Shown here one piece after another: positions 1 to 9,919 of a stretch of 64,000 nucleotides of DNA. Position numbers and translations under genes: made by a program. The first letter of the stretch is position 1; each line of letters opens with the position of its first letter. Source of the stretch: Leucogyrophana mollusca (taxonomy: Eukaryota > Basidiomycota > Agaricomycetes > Boletales). The notes under the pieces were generated by a model, which worked only from the letters and a program-made list of their open reading frames with translations, did not search any database and was not told the DNA's origin. Location: positions 62,001-126,000 of the forward strand of contig MU266330.1 of assembly GCA_021014945.1 (NCBI GenBank), given 5' to 3'.

Positions 1-289
1 CGGTATATTTGGTGCTTTTGTGTGGTATTGGAGGGACCGTAAAGGGTGCGCAGCCCCACCATGATGGAAGCAGCTTCAACGATCTTTCCGCCGGAAAATC
101 ATTAATCTCCCCTTTTCTCTATGCATTGGCTGACCGGGTATTTCATCAGATTGTCTTCTGGTAAGTTCACTCAAATCTTTTCGTAACCTTCAGATCACGT
201 CAACGTTAACCCCTTTCATCATTCTAACAACTTCACAGTTATGCTCATAAAAGGGATATGACTCGAGCACTACGGAACGGTTCTCACTG

Positions 290-513
290 TGAGTCACTCC
301 TAAGCGAACTTCCCAACGATATATGGCCCAGAGCGTGAAAAAGGCTCTCCTCGTAAGTCTGCCTTACTGTCTGATGACAATTCTGCGGATTCCCCGGGAG
401 AAAGGACATTCTCCTAGCCAAGACGCAGATTCCTCGCTTGTCGCTCTCGGGATTTGTCACTTGCAATGTGCAACCCCCTGTCGTAAAACGGCGTCTGTGG
501 TAGAAGTATAAAA
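290..513 (+). promoter_or_regulatory. Promoter of first ABM gene, duplicated upstream of its paralog
   Basis: A TATA box (TATAAAA at 507-513) lies about 60 bases before the ATG at 568. The stretch from about 290 to 465 aligns block by block with the minus strand at 7240-7065, upstream of the second ABM gene. Shared blocks include TAAGCGAAC, CTCGTAAG..CTTACT, GACAATT.TGCGGAT, CCCCGGG, GATTCCTCGC and TCGGGATTTGTCA, in the same order. This is seen directly; a regulatory role is inferred. Bases 1-290 hold no recognisable gene. Confidence 0.6.
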
Positions 514-567
514 GCCTGGCATTGGACTAAGTGCGGCATAACACTCTCATCACAATCACCAACAGCA

Positions 568-1283
568 ATGGCGACTCCAGTTACTGAGGTCTTGACGCTC
601 ACGAGCAATGAGTTAATGAGTACCTCCGACAACCCGCGCGAGTGTGCAGAGATAATCAAGAACTTTTCTGGCTTCCAGAGGTTGTTCTGGGGTAATCGCG
701 TCCAAGAGCCTGGAGTATATCAGTGGTTCATCGGTGGGTCGTCAGAGATCGTAGAACGCAGGGGCTCATTGACATTTGTTGCTAATTCCAGACTGGGATG
801 AACGACCCAAGCAGGCCGACCCCGAAGCATCTAAGACCGTAGAAGAGAAGCTGCGCGAAGTCGTCTCACAGCCCCCTGAGCGAAAGCTAGTCGCGTTCAA
901 GACGTTCCCACACACGCACTGCTTCACAGCGCCCATCACCGAAGTCATCTACGCCACTGCGAAGCCCGATACGGACCTTGAGGAGTTCAAGAAGGTCGTT
1001 GACGTCTCGCTGCAGGCCACGGAAGTTTTCAAGGGGTGCTATGGTACGTCTTGGGGGTATGTCCTAGACACCGAGCGCGAGGTTATGATGGTTGTTGGAT
1101 GGGAGAGTATTGAGGTGCGTCCAATTTACTGCATCCGAGGACCTAACTGTCGATTATTAACCAAATTTTCACTAGGACCACGTCAGCTTCACGAAGACTG
1201 AAGAATTCAGAGTCACCACAGATCCATTCCTTGAACTTGTGTCGAAATCAGGCTTCTACTACATGAAAGCTCACTCCTCATGA
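568..1283 (+). CDS. ABM-like dimeric alpha+beta barrel protein, copy 1
   Basis: Three exons (568-733, 792-1114, 1176-1283) give 198 aa. The protein starts MATPVTEVLTL and ends with a second-half barrel strand, VVGWESIEDHVSFTKTEEF. The pattern of a Trp near the end of a strand followed by an S.E.H..F helix is typical of the antibiotic-biosynthesis-monooxygenase (ABM)/stress-responsive barrel superfamily, here as two barrel repeats. The substrate is unknown. No signal peptide is visible, so it is probably cytosolic. Both introns are canonical and lie at the same positions as in the copy at 6238-6941, and exon 2 is 323 nt in both. The start ATG is the first after the TATA box. Confidence 0.8.
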
Positions 1284-1633
1284 GCGAAGCTGCGGCAGTT
1301 CTAACCCTGATACATAGGCAGATTAGTTTGTGTTCATCACTGCAAACTGACTAGTTGTTCGATAATTGTAGTAGGGAAAGCCCTGTGTAAATGGCCTCGT
1401 ACCAGTCCGGTCGAAGTTAGCTGCAAATAATAAGTGTTCACGAACTTCCAAATACGGTTGTTTGTTTCTGAAGCTTTTGCCAAACAACGCTTGAAACGAA
1501 TATCACGTGTCCGTGTTGCACGCTAAATACATCTCCAGCCATTTGTAAGGATAGAGTTGCTGGCCCGTTTCATGTCGGCTTCCTGTCCAATCATATATGC
1601 ACATCCTCAGCGCAGCGATACCAATAGTTGAAT
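1284..1633. other. Intergenic, ABM copy 1 to MLH3
   Basis: About 350 bases with only very short open frames. It should hold the 3' end of the ABM transcript and the MLH3 promoter. No TATA box or repeat stands out. Confidence 0.5.
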
Positions 1634-4600
1634 ATGGCAGGCGAAATTGCATCACTGCATCAGCTGTCTGTCGAGACACGAGCGAAATTACGGTCCACAC
1701 AAATCTTGACGTCCCTGCCTCAAATTATATCCGAGCTCATGCAGAATTCCCTTGATGCTGGTGCCAGTCAGGTAGACATTGGCGTCGACTGCGAAGAGTG
1801 GACCTGCTGGGTTCGGGATGACGGCGCTGGCATCAGCAAGGACGGGCTAGCACTCATTGGCCGGGGCTCAGAAGAAGGACGATACGGTTCGCTTCATGCA
1901 CGTAGTCCACTATAGCGCGCTTTCCTTATTTTATCTCGACAGGAAGTTCAAAAGCGTACAATCCCGGTTCCCTGGAGTCGGTTTCGACCTTCGGATTTCG
2001 CGGAGAAGGTTTGTCCTTTGCGGGGTTGCTGAAAAGACGAGTTAATGACCGCGGCGTAGCTATCTCATCCGCAGCGGACCTGTGCTGCTTGGAGATATCA
2101 TCCCGAACGTCTAAATCCCGAGAAAGCTGGTCCGTCATCCTCAAAGTAAGCGACCCCAGCGTCTCTGGACGTAGAAATAGCTGGCTCATGTTAGGTAGGG
2201 TGGGAAATCGTTGTACATTGGGCCTTCCATTCGTTGGCGGCGGGAGTCCGCGGGCACGGTGGTTTGTGTTCGCGATGCGTTTTTTAGTGTAAGTTCTTGG
2301 TCGGACGCGGGCTTCACGTCGAAGCTGATGGTTTGAGCAGCTTCCCATCCGCCGCCTCTCTCACCCGCCCCCGTCCAAGACCCTCGAACTGATCAAGCAG
2401 GAAATAGAAACTTATGCCCTGGCATTCCCTCATGTTTCATTTTCCTTGGAAAACACCAACAAATCGCGAGAAAGTAGTTCTGGTAAAGTGCATGTTCTCA
2501 GGATACCGAAGGTGAGCAGGTATTCTACTTGTTAGACGATACAGTGTCTGACAATGCCTCATCCGAAAGACACGCTCATCTGCAACAGCATTTCGTCACC
2601 TGTTTGGTCGCGCTTTGACCGAGGTTAGCAGGCAGCCTTGGCCAAGCCAAACGATCCTCTCCTTACCATCATCGCTTTCAGCACGTAGAAGAAATCGACG
2701 ACACTTCGGGAGAGCTGAGAATTGAAGGTTTCATCAGTCTTGTTGGGGCCCATTCGAAAGTGCGCCTATCCTGTTTCTATTCTGCGTTACTGCTCATGCT
2801 TTGTCGGTATCTGAAACTTGTTTGAAACAGTCATACCAATATCTCTGTCAGTTTAGTCTTATGGATCAGACACTTCTCCGTCTTCTGACATAAAGACTTT
2901 CAGACATCAACAGACATCCGATATCTTACTGTGACCTACATCGCATAATAGATAATCGATTCTCCTCTAGTTCATTCATGAAGCACGTTAGTCACATCCT
3001 TCTATGTCGTTTGCATCATCTGACAACAGCACAGGCCTATGATGAAGGAGGTGAAACCAGCTTACGTCCTTGTGAGCAGTATCGTCCTCCTGTACCTTAA
3101 CAGTCGCTAAACGCCCAGTTTTTAGCTGTACGACGCTCTCCACGAAAAGGAGAGAGGAGGCCTATCTATGTCTTGAACTTAACTATTCCTCCGCGACACA
3201 TTGATAATTGCCTTGAGCCCGCCAAAGCCACAGTCCAACTTGACGTGCGTGCCCAATGTATTTTCGCGTTCATATTTGAGGCGATATGCTGAAGAACGTC
3301 TCTATAGAACAAGAACGTAGTGTCATCCTTCTTATCGTCAGTCATCCAGGGATTCTTGGTTCGTCACAGCTTTTCCTCGGAAAAACGTGCCGCGAGCGTA
3401 GATTCGCCTTCACCAAGGAAAAGGCGCAAAGTGATGTCAGTTTCCCCAGTCAAGGGCGATATGATCCGTACAGCATCCTTGCCTACCTCATCAAACAAGA
3501 CGCTTCCTACCTCTTCTTTGTATATTCGTCCAGTGCGTCCTCTTTCATATTCTCGACCTGTTTGACTTACGCTGTATAGGGCGAGGGATTTGAGGATGAT
3601 GCTCAGAAAACCGTGTGGCGAGACCCCGTAACTGGCGAAGCCTTTATTGTGGATCCTCGTACAGGCAATTCATATCCCCAAACCCGTTCGACTCCTGCGA
3701 ATCGTGATTTCAATGCATCCGGTGGTTCGATGCGACGTACCCTTGGTGGCCCACTGTGGTCGAAGAAAGACAAAGACCTCGGTCACTCGGTGGACAGTGC
3801 AACTGGACAGGAGAACATGCCTACCTGGCTACAAGATGCTTTGGGTGTAAGCGTGGACTATAATCAGTTTGTCGGACTGATACGACGTCCCATTTTAGGC
3901 GAATAAAGCTTACGCTGCTACAGAACCGAGGATTCCTTCGCTTCCACAATCGATAGCTCCAGGTCATGAAGAGTCAGAACGCCTTAGCTCTCAGCCGCAC
4001 CACCATGCCTGTCATGGGCATGCTCCAGAACAAACGAGCTTCTCTCGATACCTCCAGCCCGGAAGCTCATCGTTAAAGCGTTTTCGGAAAGAAGATCTCG
4101 CGAACGCACAGGTTGTGAACCAAGTAGACCGGAAATTTATTGCTTGTCTGGTGGACGATGATTTGCAGAGTGGTGAGAGTGATTCAGGGGGAAGTGGTGG
4201 TGATGAACCGGCCCCGTCAACTGGCAAGGCCCTGATCCTCATAGATCAGCATGCTGCGGATGAGCGTGTCCGGGTGGAGCGTTTCTTGAAGGATATCTGC
4301 ATTGGTTTCCTTCGTCACGCTGAAGGACATGGTGGAGTCAAAGTTGCTCAGTTATCCCCTCCTGTCCCCGTCCTCCTCACACATCATGAAGCATCGCGAC
4401 TCGGGACAGTGCAGGCCTTTCGGGAAGCTTTCGATCGTTGGGGTATTCGCTTTGAAGACCTCGGACGACCGTCTTCTAATGCCGCAGATGGAGCCCAAGG
4501 TGAACTGGGTAATGCTTATGCACAGGTCTTCGTTAGCACTGTACCCAAAGTTGTGCACGAAAAGGTCTGTTTACTAGGTCCACCATGAGCGTGAATCTGA

Positions 4601-5109
4601 TTTCTTGTCAGCTCCTTTTGGGGAATGAGCTACAGGAGTTGATCAAAGGATTTCTTGCGAAGTTAGAAAGCGACCAATCAAGTCCTCCCGAGTCTTCAGT
4701 GCCATTAACGTCTGAAGAAGAGGTGGATGAGCTACTTTGGGTCAAAGCTCTCCGGTGGTGCCCTCGCGAGTTGTTGGATCTGGTCAACTCTAAGGCCTGT
4801 CGAGGTGTGTGAGAATGACTCTCGGCTTCCATTGGAGCACTGACTTTGATTCAGGCGCAATCATGTTCAACGATCCTTTGACGTTAGACCAGTGCAAACG
4901 ACTAGTCAAGCATCTCTCTGATACGGCTTTCCCCTTTCAGTGCGCTCACGGGCGGTATGTCTTCATCATCATGGGAGTCGCAGGTGTCTTATCGGCCTGC
5001 TTATTCCAGGCCCTCGCTCGTTCCCCTGACCCATGTGAGCTCGAGCGGCAGCACGCGCACAGCCCCGCAGATAGAGTGGGACAAACTGGCTTCAATGGGT
5101 CGCACCTAA
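1634..5109 (+). CDS. MLH3: DNA mismatch repair protein MLH3 (MutL family)
   Basis: Seventeen exons: 1634-1886, 1943-2008, 2060-2145, 2199-2288, 2341-2511, 2570-2623, 2682-2759, 2831-2846, 2904-2986, 3035-3071, 3126-3244, 3308-3532, 3580-3846, 3899-4564, 4612-4804, 4855-4954 and 5010-5109; 867 aa. The N-terminal GHKL ATPase motifs are intact: ELMQNSLDAGA, RDDGAGI and STFGFRGEA. The C-terminal part carries the MutL endonuclease motif DQHA-x2-E-x4-E (from about residue 631). It also has the MLH3-type end ACRGAIMFND...FPFQCAHGRP. In known systems MLH3 pairs with MLH1 (MutL-gamma) to resolve meiotic crossovers and assist mismatch repair in the nucleus. Exon 8 is only 16 nt. All junctions follow family conservation and phase, with no lesion seen. 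Confidence 0.95.
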
Positions 5110-5245
5110 AAATTGTCTTTGTGTCTATGACTCGAGGAGACGTTGTCTCGGATCCTACGTTCGAGTCATAGGTAATTCTCGGTACCCTCCCTTGTAGCAC
5201 GCCATCCTTTTGTGCGATGTGCACGGGTCGCATATTTCAGTCGCG

Positions 5246-5331
5246 TGACGTCAGGGGCAGGCGCGTCGGGATTGTCCGAACTCCATATGGGGACGACGTC
5301 ATCACTGTGGCGTACAGAGTATATAAACCCC
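5246..5331 (+). promoter_or_regulatory. RTC3 promoter: two CRE-like sites, AGGGG element and TATA box
   Basis: A perfect CRE/ATF palindrome TGACGTCA lies at 5246-5253, directly followed by AGGGG (stress-response-element core). A second CRE-like site GACGTCAT is at 5295-5302. A TATA box within AGTATATAAACC sits at about 5319-5330, about 145 bases before the ATG. In yeasts such sites bind bZIP and STRE factors; stress control of this gene is inferred. The gap from MLH3 (5110) to the ATG (5470) holds nothing else recognised. Confidence 0.5.
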
Positions 5332-5469
5332 GATGACCTAGAGGTCACGACAACGACCAAACCCTCTCATCGAATACATCCACCAAATCGTAACAATCAA
5401 CTACTTGCTTATCCTTCAAAACCATAATACCCTCTATAACATATCAGATACCCGTCCTTAACTTCCACT

Positions 5470-6063
5470 ATGACTAAATCCATCACCAAAGTCGTCTACA
5501 AGCCTGATTCTCAATCTACGGACGAGTACATCGCGATCGTAGACCCCGTAGAGGTAAGTTGACCACTCAAATCGTGAGATCGCGCTGATCTGATCACCTA
5601 TCGTATGTTCAGTACAAAAAGTGGAAAGCCGGAGGTAAGCTTGACATACATCCCCAAATTGTCCCGGTGCTAATGATTCTATCAGACACGTGAAATCATA
5701 CAATAGTCGTATTTGCGAGCATTCTAACGGTTTCTCATGCAGGACTATCCCATTGGCCAATGTCGTTGACAGTGAGCCTTTTCTTCGTCGCATCTCGCGT
5801 GCTCAACTGATTGGCATGCGATTATAGCGTTCGAAGTCTTCCACTCTGGTCAAGGAGCGCAGGGAATCCTAGGCAGACCATCAAAGCAACAACTCGACAC
5901 CATTTTCGGTTCGACTAAAGACGTCGATGTCATAACGATCATCTTGCAGAAAGGGACTGCACAGGCTGGTGAAGGTATCTCGAGTCCAGGCGGCGGGCAC
6001 TTCAATCAAACGAGAGGAAGCGCTGTGGTGGACAGCAGGGGAAAGGGTCTTTCTGGCATCTAA
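5470..6063 (+). CDS. RTC3: RTC3/SBDS-N-domain-like small protein with a 4-nt microexon
   Basis: Exons 5470-5553, 5613-5634, 5686-5689 (4 nt), 5743-5771 and 5828-6063 give 124 aa. The protein has the SBDS N-terminal (FYSH) fold pattern of yeast Rtc3: a start like TKVVYKP, then YKKWKAGDTTIPLANVVD, FEVFHSGQGAQG and SKQQLDTIFG. It lacks the other SBDS domains, as Rtc3 does. Related proteins are linked to RNA metabolism and stress; the precise role here is unknown. Without the ACAC microexon the frame is lost; with it the conserved GDTTIPLA segment is rebuilt exactly. The flanking introns are 51 and 53 nt with GT..AG ends. Confidence 0.85.
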
Positions 6064-6237
6064 TTGAATCCACGTCTTAATCATTGGGGACGGTGTGGTG
6101 TAAAGAAGTCAACAGAATTTTTTTTGCAATGTATTGTTACAGCTGCCGCCTAGTACTTTGATGTCGCGAAGGCTGCGATCAAGCTAATCGACTGTAAGAC
6201 TGGTATTGCGCATTTCGCCCATCAAGACGCCTTGCCT

Positions 6238-6941
6238 TCACATCGCCTGAGTCTTCACGTAGTACATACTAGCCTGCGAGATGACTTCGCGGAATGGGCC
6301 TGTGGTCAGTCGACACTCTTCCGTCTTTGTGAAGTTGACATGGGTCTAATAGGTCGGAATCAGATGGGGTTATTCGGGCTCCTGATGCAGTTAGTCGCAT
6401 ACCTCCACATTTTCCCATCCAACAACCATAACGATTTCTCTCTCAGTATCAAGAACATAACCCCACGATGTTCCATAGCATCCTTTAAAGTCATCGCAAG
6501 CCTTGAGGGAGACATCTACGATCTTGTTGAACTCCTCCAGATCGGTGTCTGGCTTCGCAGTGGCATAGATAACTTCCGTGATTGGAGCAGAGAAACATTT
6601 AGAGGGCGGGAATGGCTTGAACGCAACCAACTTTTTCTCAGAGGGCTGGGAGGCGCCTACACGCAGTTTCTCGTAGCCAGTCTTGGCCACTTCGGGGTTC
6701 GTGTTCTTGGGTCTTTCATCCCAGTCTGGGATCGACAGTGTTGGAATCGCATTCGCTACCTGGATATAACACACGCAGAAAACTCACCGATGAACCACTG
6801 GCGAAGCTCAGGATCTTGGACGCGTTCTCCCCAATACGACCTCTGAAAGCCAGGGGAATGTTTCGCAACCAGCTCCGCGCACTCGCGCAGGTTCACCTCG
6901 GTGTTCGCGAGGGTCAGGATCTCAGTGACCGGAGTTGCCAT
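6238..6941 (-). CDS. ABM-like dimeric alpha+beta barrel protein, copy 2
   Basis: Exons on the minus strand: 6941-6788, 6725-6403 and 6345-6238; 194 aa. It starts MATPVTEILTLANTEV and is closely similar to copy 1, including long identical runs such as PITEVIYATAKPDTDLEEF and FKGCYGTSWGYVLDTERE. Exon 2 (323 nt) and exon 3 (108 nt) have the same lengths as in copy 1, and the intron positions match. Exon 1 is 12 nt shorter. The two copies face each other and bracket MLH3 and RTC3. Both look intact. The enzymatic role is unknown. Confidence 0.8.
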
Positions 6942-7008
6942 TGTATGTTTCAGTTGGGCTTGCTTGTTGTAGGTGTGCTGTGGGTCAGGATAGCGGAATA
7001 CTGCACGC

Positions 7009-7240
7009 TTTTATGCCTGCAGTGCGGGCCCCACTTCCTATGTTTACGATAGGGGCCCTCACAGACCAATTGACAAATCCCGATGGCGCGTATGCGAGGA
7101 ATCGTCTGCTCGGTTCGCAGTGTGTGCCCTGTCCCCGGGGATCCGCATAATTGTCGTCGAAAAGTAAGACAGTCTTACGACGAGCGCCATTTTCATTGTA
7201 TATTTTGGGCCGACATCATGGTTCGCTAAGAGGTGACTCA
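7009..7240 (-). promoter_or_regulatory. Promoter of ABM copy 2, homologous to that of copy 1
   Basis: Read on the minus strand, it has the same ordered blocks as 290-465: TTAGCGAAC, CGTCGTAAG..TCTTACT, GACAATTATGCGGAT, CCCCGGGG, GATTCCTCGC and TCGGGATTTGTCA. A TATA-like CATAAAAGC is near 7008-7016, about 68 bases upstream of the ATG at 6941. The conserved part is therefore promoter as well as coding sequence. Confidence 0.55.
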
Positions 7241-8748
7241 CAGTGATGATCGCTCGGTAGCGCTTGAGTCATATATCTTCGGTCGTGGATAATCAGGAAA
7301 GCGAAAGAGGTTACGTGATCCGAAGAGATAGGGCTGAGCGAAGGTGTCCAGGACGAGCCTAATTGCAGAGCGTTGCGGTCATAGGTTCGGCGAAGTATGT
7401 CATATGAGCATACCCAACAGTGTCTGCTGCCTGACAGATAACGCGATTGGCACACTTACTCAGCACGTACTTACGTGCAGTTGAAAGGAGATAAATACTG
7501 CATGACCACCAAAAGTGGGCGAAACATGGGTTGTTTTCAGTGACTGACCCAGAGCGAGCCATGCCTTGCCTGCTCCCTTAAGCGACCTTTATCGGGTTCG
7601 GTATAAGAGGCGCTGACGCGACAAAAAGAAAGTTGTCTGAGACAGATATGTTGGCAAGACTCGGGCATGGCCGTCCCGGGAAAAACGAAGAGTGTGGATG
7701 AACTTTCCGACAGTTGCTTTGTGAGAGTGCGACCTGGAGGTGCCGGTGATGAGACTCCGTTTTGGACGTCAAAGCTATGTACCAATTTGGGGCGGGGTAT
7801 GTAGTGTTGAGTGTTTTCGAACGACACAAGAGACACGACCGCGAAGCGCCAACTTCCAGCCTGGTGAGTATATCCTGCGCTATCGCCCACGCTGAGCCGA
7901 CGACGGGATGATCGGGATTCGAGAGTGAGCGAGACTCGACGGCCTGGGGATTACCTTCCTTAAAGTTGCAAGTAACTTGGAGGGGATCAAGGAGCATTAT
8001 CGTGGCGTGCCGGTGGGCCAGTGGCTACCACTGACCAGATGTCGGCGCGTGCTTCGCATCCATAGTTGCAGACTTGAACCTCGCGGTAGTTGGTGGACGG
8101 GTTGAAACGGTGATTTTTCTGACTACCTTGTTGACTGCCGTTTGAGCGTTTGAACACGAATGTAAGTAAACGGTTTAGCAATGATTTCCACACACTGACC
8201 TTAATGCTAGATTCGCGATTGGCATACCACACCACGCTCCCCAGTTTATCCAGGCCCCGATGAGTTTCCTGCTCGGAACCTGCCTCTTAAAGATGTGGTT
8301 GCCTCAACACAGTGGCCCCATCTCTCGGAGGTTTACTGGCGCCGAGAAATACTGCCTGAGGTGCCTCTACCCAATCCACAGATACCCATACCCCTGCCAA
8401 TCACTAGCAAGGCAAGAGTTCACCACTACAAGCAGAGAGAGGCTGAACATTTCCATCTTATCCGGGTGCAGGCCTCTTTAGAGTTGGTGATAGTCAAGGA
8501 TGGTTCAAATTATTGCTGATGCACGGTTTTGCCAGTGGAGACTGAATCGAGTAAAGTCACGTGCTTGGAAAGTTACTCAGAATGAAAGATGGGGCCGAGC
8601 TGTGGTGGCAGAAACCTTTGTTCACCAATCATTCGGATATCTTTTGACTCTCAGAATAGGTCTATGAGGACCACGATGACTGTATAATACAACGTGAAAG
8701 GAGCATATTTAACCATAGTATCTGGCTGTTCTGCGAATTCTTGGCACA
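7241..8748. other. Gene-poor stretch, ABM copy 2 to U6
   Basis: About 1.5 kb. The open frames are short and match no family I know. One plus-strand frame near 8283-8519 (P- and L-rich, ending before TGA at 8517-8519) has coding-like composition but no start, splice context or homology that I can support. Confidence 0.4.
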
Positions 8749-8817
8749 AAAAGCAATAAATATTGAGACCCGTAGGTCTACCACTCCGGGAAAGCGTGTC
8801 ATCCTTGTGCAGGGGCC

Positions 8818-8849
<32 letters not shown>

Positions 8850-8872
8850 CGTATGTCACCCCGAAGGGGACA
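8749..8872 (-). ncRNA. U6: U6 spliceosomal snRNA
   Basis: The minus strand carries the nearly invariant U6 core: AAATTGGAACGATACAGAG (including the ACAGAGA box), GATTAGCATGGCCCCTGC (AGC triad) and AAGGATGACACGC (U2-pairing and internal stem-loop strand). The 5' end folds into a stem closed by a UUCG tetraloop, with GUC/GAC outer pairs, CCC/GGG inner pairs and one bulged U. A T5 tract at 8752-8748 can terminate RNA polymerase III, giving about 122 nt, slightly longer than usual. There is no intron in the catalytic core. U6 base-pairs with U4 and U2 and forms the catalytic centre of the spliceosome. No clear TATA box is seen 25-30 bases upstream, so the exact 5' end and activity are inferred. 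Confidence 0.9.
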
Positions 8873-9111
8873 TTGTTGAAGGAGAAAGAGCTCAGAATGC
8901 GAGCAGAGATCTGTTTTTGAGCTTGGAAGCGGGTGAGGAGGAGCACATCAAAAGTGTATATGATCGACCAGAAATGGATAATGCTTTGTCAGGCTGTGCT
9001 AGTCGGAATCCGGGTTCTGCGGCACACCGACATGTTTGTTTGGCTTATTCCCACGGTGCCGGTGAGGATCTTTGGGTACGCTCAGTCACAATTGAGAGGC
9101 ATGAGTGACCA

Positions 9112-9790
9112 AGGTCACCTTTTGGCTGTGGCCCAAGCTTGTGCCAAAACGCCACGGCTTCCCTCACTGTTACTCAGAGTCTCGGAATAATTTCCTAGTC
9201 CACCGCTAGTATACTCTCGGTCGAGAACATAGAAGCCATGCGGCTGCCCGATGTCGAGGACGGACTTGAATTCAGTGGGACCTGCTGGTGTGACACCCCG
9301 CGTGGCCTGAGGTGGGGGATACCAGCAGCTCCCAGTGAATCCATCCAGTGGTCCATAACGCAACCAGTTCTTTCCACCCCAACTATGCCGAAGTACGCGT
9401 TTACTAGCGCCGGGGAGTTTGTAGACTATTACCGTGCGATGCTCATGCTTTTCAAAACGGGAACGTGCACCGAGATCATGCTCGCCCGCCTCCCGCGCAG
9501 CGCTCCCATCGGATTCACACACGGTGGCCCTCTGCTGAAGAACATCAACATCATAGTCGGTGTATAGTTAATCACCGGGATGATGGACTGGGAGACGGGA
9601 GGCTTTCATCCTGATTAATGGGAGTATTGTGGGTGCACGATCCTACCTTCATGGCACCCGGCTGGAAGTATGTGCTTCGGGTGATATTTCCTGGCGAACC
9701 GCGTACGGTGGAGATAAATGGTGTCCACAAGCCGTTGAATACAGTAGCAGATGTTCTGATGTAGCTATCATGTCTCGTGGCACCGCTGCC
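9112..9790 (-). CDS. Possible hypothetical or decayed protein-coding locus
   Basis: Two minus-strand stretches look coding. One (about 9770-9670) reads TVFNGLWTPF...RSTYFQPGAMK and ends at a GTAGGA splice-like site. The other (about 9570-9115) contains VYKLPGASKRVLRHSWGGK, GFTGSCWYPPP and GQPHGFYVLDREY. They are in different frames, and I could not find a start or a clean junction. I do not recognise the family. It lies just downstream of the MCC beta gene on the same strand. It may be a relic or a gene with a missed exon. Confidence 0.25.
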
Positions 9791-9919
9791 ATTCGTCCGT
9801 CAGGGAAATTCCCATCGATGAAGGGCACAAGGTCTTTCTGCTCGAAATCTCAAGGGTGCATCCCCGATGTGCAAACCCGGCTTCCAAAGCGAAAGGCAAC
9901 GATGATTCGATGCAGATAA

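Noticed and set aside
7537..7997. Minus-strand frames of 117-139 codons
   Set aside because: No recognisable motif, no splice logic and two overlapping frames of similar quality; treated as chance.
8260..8519. Plus-strand frame rich in Pro and Leu
   Set aside because: Coding-like composition only; no start, splice sites or family.
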